This document shows positions 60,437 to 64,000 of a stretch of 64,000 nt of DNA, piece after piece. Both the position numbers and the translations under genes were made by a program. The notes beneath the pieces were generated by a model. It was not told where the DNA came from. It ran no database searches and saw nothing but the letters and a program-made list of their open reading frames with translations. Source of the DNA: Paenibacillus sp. CF384 (GTDB taxonomy: Bacteria; Bacillota; Bacilli; Paenibacillales; Paenibacillaceae); NCBI RefSeq assembly GCF_900106745.1, contig NZ_FNNV01000011.1, positions 1-64,000 on the forward strand. Reading direction: 5' to 3'. The first letter of the stretch is position 1. Every line of letters starts with the position of its first letter.

Positions 60437-60475
60437 AAAGAGCAGCGTGCATTATGCATGCTTGCTCTTTTTTCG
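60437..60475 (+). terminator. Riboswitch-controlled terminator ahead of rpiB
   Basis: AAAGAGCA pairs with TGCTCTTT, with an inner GCAT/ATGC hairpin, and ends in six T. The 5' arm begins at the 3' end of the aptamer, so ligand binding can prevent it. Confidence 0.85.
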
Positions 60476-60560
60476 TCTTTTTCGGCGAAATCAGGTATAC
60501 TAATGCCATTGTGAATCGACAATTTCCGCCATGTGCGGTTCTATTGGGAGGAAAATGGAT

Positions 60561-61028
60561 ATGAAAATCGCCATCGGCGCAGACCACGCGGGCTACCGCT
60601 TGAAAGATGAGCTAGTTCCGTTTATCAAATCGCTTGGTCACGAAATTGAGGACGTTGGCTGCGATTGCGACCAGTCCGTCGACTACCCGGATTATGCTCT
60701 TCCGGTTGCGGAGCTTGTTGCACAAGGCAAGGCAGAGCGCGGCATTCTCATCTGCGGCACGGGCATCGGCATGTCCATCGCGGCTAACAAAGTCAAAGGC
60801 ATTCGCTGCGCGCTCGTGCACGATATGTTCTCGGCCAAAGCAACTCGCGAGCACAACGACACCAATGTACTGGCAATGGGTGAGCGCGTTATTGGTCCCG
60901 GCGTGGCCCAAGAGATTATCCGGATTTGGCTCGAGACCCCGTTCTCTAGTGGCGAGCGACATATCGGCCGTGTGAACAAAGTGATGAAGCTTGAAGCAGA
61001 TTACGCCGATGCGGCGAAATCCGAGTAA
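60561..61028 (+). CDS. rpiB: Ribose-5-phosphate isomerase B
   Basis: A 155-residue RpiB interconverting ribose-5-P and ribulose-5-P. MKIAIGADHAGYRLKDEL, active Cys in LICGTGIGMSIAANKVKGIRCAL, and REHNDTNVLAMGERVIG are conserved. ATG 60561 lies 9 bases after GGGAGG; ATG 60555 is too close to it. First gene behind the ZTP riboswitch. It is 6 bases before ywlG. Confidence 0.95.
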   Translation: MKIAIGADHAGYRLKDELVPFIKSLGHEIEDVGCDCDQSVDYPDYALPVAELVAQGKAERGILICGTGIGMSIAANKVKGIRCALVHDMFSAKATREHNDTNVLAMGERVIGPGVAQEIIRIWLETPFSSGERHIGRVNKVMKLEADYADAAKSE

Positions 61029-61034
61029 CCGGCC

Positions 61035-61649
61035 ATGAGCGACCAAGACCACGGAATAAGCAGCATGGATTCGGCGAAGCTGACCAAAGATGTAGAAACC
61101 GTAGTCCGCGAGCTTGCAGCCGCGTCCGGCATTCGCTATGGACAGCTGCTCGTAATCGGCGTGTCGACCAGCGAGGTGCTCGGTCAGCGGATCGGCACAT
61201 CAGGTACGTTAGAAACGGCGGCCGCGATCTATGCGGGAGTCGAAATGGTTCGTCAAGAATTGCAGTTTTATCCCGTTTATCAGTGCTGCGAGCATCTCAA
61301 CAGGGCACTTGTCATGGAACGGGAAGCGGCTGAGCGTTATGGGCTGGAGCTCGTTTCGGCGATTCCTGTGCGCAAAGCCGGCGGCTCCATGGCAGCCTAC
61401 GCGTTTCAAACGCTGCAGGATGCCGTGCTGACCGAAACGGTTCAGGCACATGCGGGCATCGATATCGGCGACACCTTCATCGGCATGCACTTGAAGCGTG
61501 TTGCGGTACCGGTGCGACCAACGATTCGAGCAATCGGATCCGCGCATGTAACGATGGCTTACACCCGTCCGAAGCTAATTGGCGGGGAACGTGCGGTTTA
61601 CACGCGAGAAGCGGCTGGCCCGGCAACATCTGCTGGCACTTGCGACTAA
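61035..61649 (+). CDS. ywlG: UPF0340 family protein YwlG
   Basis: A 204-residue conserved protein of the UPF0340/TIGR01440 family, function unknown. Recognisable segments: LLVIGVSTSEVLGQRIGTSGTLE, YQCCEHLNRALVMEREAAERYGLE, and DIGDTFIGMHLKRVAVPVRP. The Cys-Cys-Glu-His cluster may be a functional site. Always found beside rpiB and glyA in Bacilli; here it is 6 bases after rpiB and 39 before glyA, so the three share the riboswitch-controlled transcript. Confidence 0.92.
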   Translation: MSDQDHGISSMDSAKLTKDVETVVRELAAASGIRYGQLLVIGVSTSEVLGQRIGTSGTLETAAAIYAGVEMVRQELQFYPVYQCCEHLNRALVMEREAAERYGLELVSAIPVRKAGGSMAAYAFQTLQDAVLTETVQAHAGIDIGDTFIGMHLKRVAVPVRPTIRAIGSAHVTMAYTRPKLIGGERAVYTREAAGPATSAGTCD

Positions 61650-61688
61650 TATGAAAATTCTTATTTATCTTGAGGAGGACTCATCAAC

Positions 61689-62936
61689 ATGGAAAACCTA
61701 CGTAAACAAGATCCGGAAATCCTGAAAGCCCTAGGCCTGGAACTTCAGCGCCAACGCGACAACATCGAGCTGATCGCATCCGAGAACATCGTTTCCGAAG
61801 CGGTATTGGAAGCAATGGGTACTGTGCTGACGAACAAATACGCAGAAGGCTACCCGGGCAAACGTTACTACGGCGGCTGTGAGCATGTCGATATCGCGGA
61901 AGATATCGCACGCAACCGTGCCAAAGAATTGTTCGGTGCTGAGCACGCGAACGTACAGCCTCACTCCGGCGCACAAGCGAACATGGCTGTTTACCTGGCA
62001 GCGCTAAACCCGGGCGACACGGTTCTTGGTATGAACCTGGCGCATGGCGGTCACTTGACGCACGGCAGCCCGGTTAACGCATCCGGCCTTCTGTACAACT
62101 TCGTGGCTTACGGCGTTAACGAAGAAACATTTACAATCGACTATGCAGAAGTGCGCAAACTAGCGTTCAAACACCGTCCGCGCATGATCGTTGCAGGCGC
62201 ATCGGCTTACCCGCGCATCATCGATTTTGAAGAAATGGGCCGTATTGCTAACGACGTAGGCGCATTGCTCTTCGTTGACATGGCGCATATCGCAGGTCTG
62301 GTAGCTGCTGGCTTGCACCCGAGCCCGGTTCCGCATGCACACTTTGTAACAACTACTACGCACAAAACGCTTCGCGGACCTCGCGGCGGTATGATCCTTT
62401 GCCGCAAAGCATGGGCGCAAGCAATCGATAAAGCGGTATTCCCTGGTTCCCAAGGTGGACCTCTGATGCACATTATCGCGGCAAAAGCAGTAGCTTTCGG
62501 CGAAGCGCTTCAGCCTTCGTTCAAAGAATACGGCAAGAACGTTGTCGACAACGCGAAGGCGCTTGCTGACGCTCTGATTGCGAAAGGCATCAACATCGTT
62601 TCCGGCGGTACCGACAACCACTTGATGCTGATCGACCTTCGCAACCTGAACATCACAGGTAAAGATGCGGAGCACGTTCTGGATTCCGTTCAAATCACTG
62701 TTAACAAAAACGCGATTCCGTTCGATCCAACGAGCCCGTTCATCACTAGCGGTATCCGTATCGGTACACCTGCAGCGACTTCGCGCGGCATGGGCGTAGA
62801 CGCAATGGCTACAATCGCCGAAGTAATCGCAATGACGCTCAAGAATCCGAAGGACGAGTCCGTTCTGGAGAAAGCGCGCGGTATGGTGAGCGACCTCGTG
62901 TCGCAATACCCGCTCTACCCGGGCATGACTTACTAA
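61689..62936 (+). CDS. glyA: Serine hydroxymethyltransferase
   Basis: A 415-residue PLP enzyme linking serine/glycine to the folate one-carbon pool. N-terminal [15 protein letters not shown], folate-site [18 protein letters not shown], and the PLP lysine in [22 protein letters not shown] lies 12 bases before the ATG. Codon use is highly biased, as expected of a strongly expressed gene. Third gene of the ZTP-riboswitch operon: ZTP accumulates when 10-formyl-folate is short, which is when GlyA is needed. Confidence 0.96.
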   Translation: MENLRKQDPEILKALGLELQRQRDNIELIASENIVSEAVLEAMGTVLTNKYAEGYPGKRYYGGCEHVDIAEDIARNRAKELFGAEHANVQPHSGAQANMAVYLAALNPGDTVLGMNLAHGGHLTHGSPVNASGLLYNFVAYGVNEETFTIDYAEVRKLAFKHRPRMIVAGASAYPRIIDFEEMGRIANDVGALLFVDMAHIAGLVAAGLHPSPVPHAHFVTTTTHKTLRGPRGGMILCRKAWAQAIDKAVFPGSQGGPLMHIIAAKAVAFGEALQPSFKEYGKNVVDNAKALADALIAKGINIVSGGTDNHLMLIDLRNLNITGKDAEHVLDSVQITVNKNAIPFDPTSPFITSGIRIGTPAATSRGMGVDAMATIAEVIAMTLKNPKDESVLEKARGMVSDLVSQYPLYPGMTY

Positions 62937-62956
62937 TATCGACTTGGCAAAATCAC

Positions 62957-62996
62957 AAAAAGGTGGCAGAGGGTTCATCCCTATGCCACCTTTTTG
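62957..62996 (+). terminator. Terminator of glyA
   Basis: AAAAAGGTGGCAgAGGG pairs with CCCTaTGCCACCTTTTT; strong T-run. The stem resembles the yceI terminator (GATGGCA-AGGG). Confidence 0.92.
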
Positions 62997-63148
62997 TGCG
63001 TTCCGGGGGTTCGGCTCTGTGTCGCCTTTTTTGTGTTCCGCAGGGTTCACCGCTGCGACGCCTTTTTTCGCGTGCAGCACCATGCATGCTGCGAAGTCGG
63101 AATCATTAGTCATGTGAGCGCTGCTGCACTCCTGTCACCGCACCTTCT

Positions 63149-63339
63149 AACTCTAACGAACGGTAGAGGTCTTATTTCACCGTTATCCCCCCATTGAAAA
63201 TTCTAACGAATCGTACAGGTCTTATATCGCCCCAATCATGCTCCATACCGCCATTTTCGACGAAATAATCCCCCTGTGGTTCGTTAGAATTTTTGAAGGC
63301 CCTTTTCCCGTCAAATAAGACCTGTACGGTTCGTTAGCT
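63149..63339. repeat. Family-D inverted repeat element (50/79/50 bp spacing), second copy
   Basis: CTAACG at 63153 and 63203, CGTTAG at 63282 and 63332: the same 50, 79, 50 steps and the same facing arrangement as 59371-59561. No gene is seen in 62997-63539. Confidence 0.9.
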
Positions 63340-63431
63340 AGTGTGAGAGTGGGTGAAAAGGTGGGAGTGAGGTGAAGGTGAGGTTGATGGTGAAGATGGA
63401 GTGAGCCACCTTGCTTTTGTCGATTAATATA

Positions 63432-63493
63432 TATTGCAATCGCTTTCTTTCCGGTTATATAGTGGGAGTGCGGGTTAATCCGAAACGTTTCGG
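63432..63493 (+). promoter_or_regulatory. Promoter and LacI-type operator of the last gene
   Basis: TTGCAA (about 63432-63437) and TATAGT (about 63456-63461) have an 18-bp spacer. The perfect 14-bp palindrome CCGAAACGTTTCGG (63480-63493) lies downstream in the leader, a likely site for a LacI-family repressor not seen in this window. Confidence 0.65.
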
Positions 63494-63539
63494 AGGACTT
63501 TCCCTAACCCGAAGAAAACGAAGAGGAGTCGAACCGAAC

Positions 63540-64000
63540 ATGAAACTTGGAATCATTGCGGATTATCGTGCTGAAAGCTTCGATTATGCGGCCAATCTCG
63601 GCTTGGCCTTTTTAGAGTTTTGCGTCAATGTGGGCACTCCTGCTGCTACCTTCATGGACCTTGTACCGGAGCTGAAAGCCGCGAGTGAGCGGACCGGCGT
63701 AACTGTTGCATCGATCGGACGCTGGGGCCCTGATCGAATCAATAAGGATGGCAGCATCAACGAAGAGGAACTGAAGGCATCACAAGCACTTATCGATGCC
63801 TGCCAAGAGCTGGGCTGTCCGGTATTCGTGGGCGGCTGCAACTACATCGAAGAGCTCTCCTACTACGAGAACATCACAGCGGCGATTAACTACTTCACCG
63901 TCCTGATTGAATATGGCAAAACGCGTGGAATCACGATTGCGACGTACAACTGCCACTGGAACAATTACATTGTGGACGATGCGGCGTGGAAGCTCATTCA
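63540..64000 (+). CDS. Sugar phosphate isomerase/epimerase-like protein (partial)
   Basis: The first 153 residues of a TIM-barrel protein of the xylose-isomerase-like (AP endonuclease 2) superfamily, cut by the window end. MKLGIIADYRAESFDYAANLGLAFLEFCVN, VTVASIGRWGPDRIN, LIDACQELGCPVFVGGCNY and ITIATYNCHWNNYI follow the usual barrel strands with a metal-ligand-like His. AGAGGAG lies 11 bases before the ATG. The operator upstream suggests induction by a carbohydrate. Substrate unknown. Confidence 0.85.
   Translation, partial: MKLGIIADYRAESFDYAANLGLAFLEFCVNVGTPAATFMDLVPELKAASERTGVTVASIGRWGPDRINKDGSINEEELKASQALIDACQELGCPVFVGGCNYIEELSYYENITAAINYFTVLIEYGKTRGITIATYNCHWNNYIVDDAAWKLI

Noticed and set aside
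62160..63113. 317-codon minus-strand frame across the glyA end
   Set aside because: It runs antisense through the conserved glyA 3' half and its terminator.

Overview
The window looks like a chromosomal segment of a spore-forming Gram-positive bacterium of the Paenibacillus/Cohnella type. Evidence for this is spoIIR in the order prfA-prmC-spoIIR-ywlC-mntP-ywlE-rpiB-ywlG-glyA, which is close to the Bacillus subtilis order; strong AGGAGG-type ribosome binding sites; sigma-A promoters; lipobox-type substrate-binding proteins; and many carbohydrate-active enzymes on a GC-rich background. No rRNA, tRNA, insertion sequence, prophage or CRISPR array was seen.

Layout. 1-727: intergenic palindrome arrays. 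728-7356: YceI protein, a glutamate-synthase-like oxidoreductase, and a MarR-controlled heterodimeric ABC exporter. 7512-9170: glnS. 9171-9995: repeat-rich gap. 9996-13582: ferritin-like protein, AraC regulator and divergent GH172 enzyme. 13736-15189: a small HTH pair and mobA. 15598-24920: a nitrate assimilation island with two divergent arms. The minus arm is an ANTAR regulator, the nitrate transporter narK and the Mo-nitrate reductase; the plus arm is nirB, nirD, uroporphyrinogen-III synthase and SUMT, which make and use siroheme. 25011-29005: lipoprotein, AlkD-like protein, hydrolase and NagZ-like lipoprotein. 29055-35805: LacI regulator plus maltodextrin ABC importer and a surface alpha-amylase. 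36462-40003: DUF2089/DUF4097 pair, ribA and an AT-rich LRR protein. 40727-46159: cyclomaltodextrinase with a leader attenuator, TetR plus an SMR pair, a GH144-like protein and a DsbA-like protein. 46367-51437: DUF72, Rrf2 plus thioredoxin, a fused cytochrome-b/Mo-oxidoreductase, a MerR/TipAS regulator and a toxin-antitoxin pair with a short toxin. 51599-62936: ychF and the prfA-to-glyA housekeeping block, including a ZTP riboswitch ahead of rpiB-ywlG-glyA. 63540-end: start of a sugar-phosphate isomerase-like gene behind a LacI-type operator.

Two things stand out. First, both arms of the nitrate island have leaders with paired hexaloop hairpins (A at loop position 1, G at position 4), the second overlapping an intrinsic terminator. 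This is the signature of ANTAR-protein antitermination, and the ANTAR protein is encoded between the arms. Three TGTNA-N7-TNACA boxes of the GlnR/TnrA type sit at the promoters, one a perfect consensus match, so nitrogen control and antitermination appear to be layered.

Second, nearly every large intergenic gap holds arrays of short palindromes. At least five palindrome families with unrelated sequences, plus a 51-bp tandem repeat, share the same 50-51 bp step, often alternating with a family-specific longer step of 62, 71 or 79 bp. The exact spacing recurs at independent loci while the DNA between palindromes does not. I know of no named element with this rule, and it is my main candidate for something undescribed.
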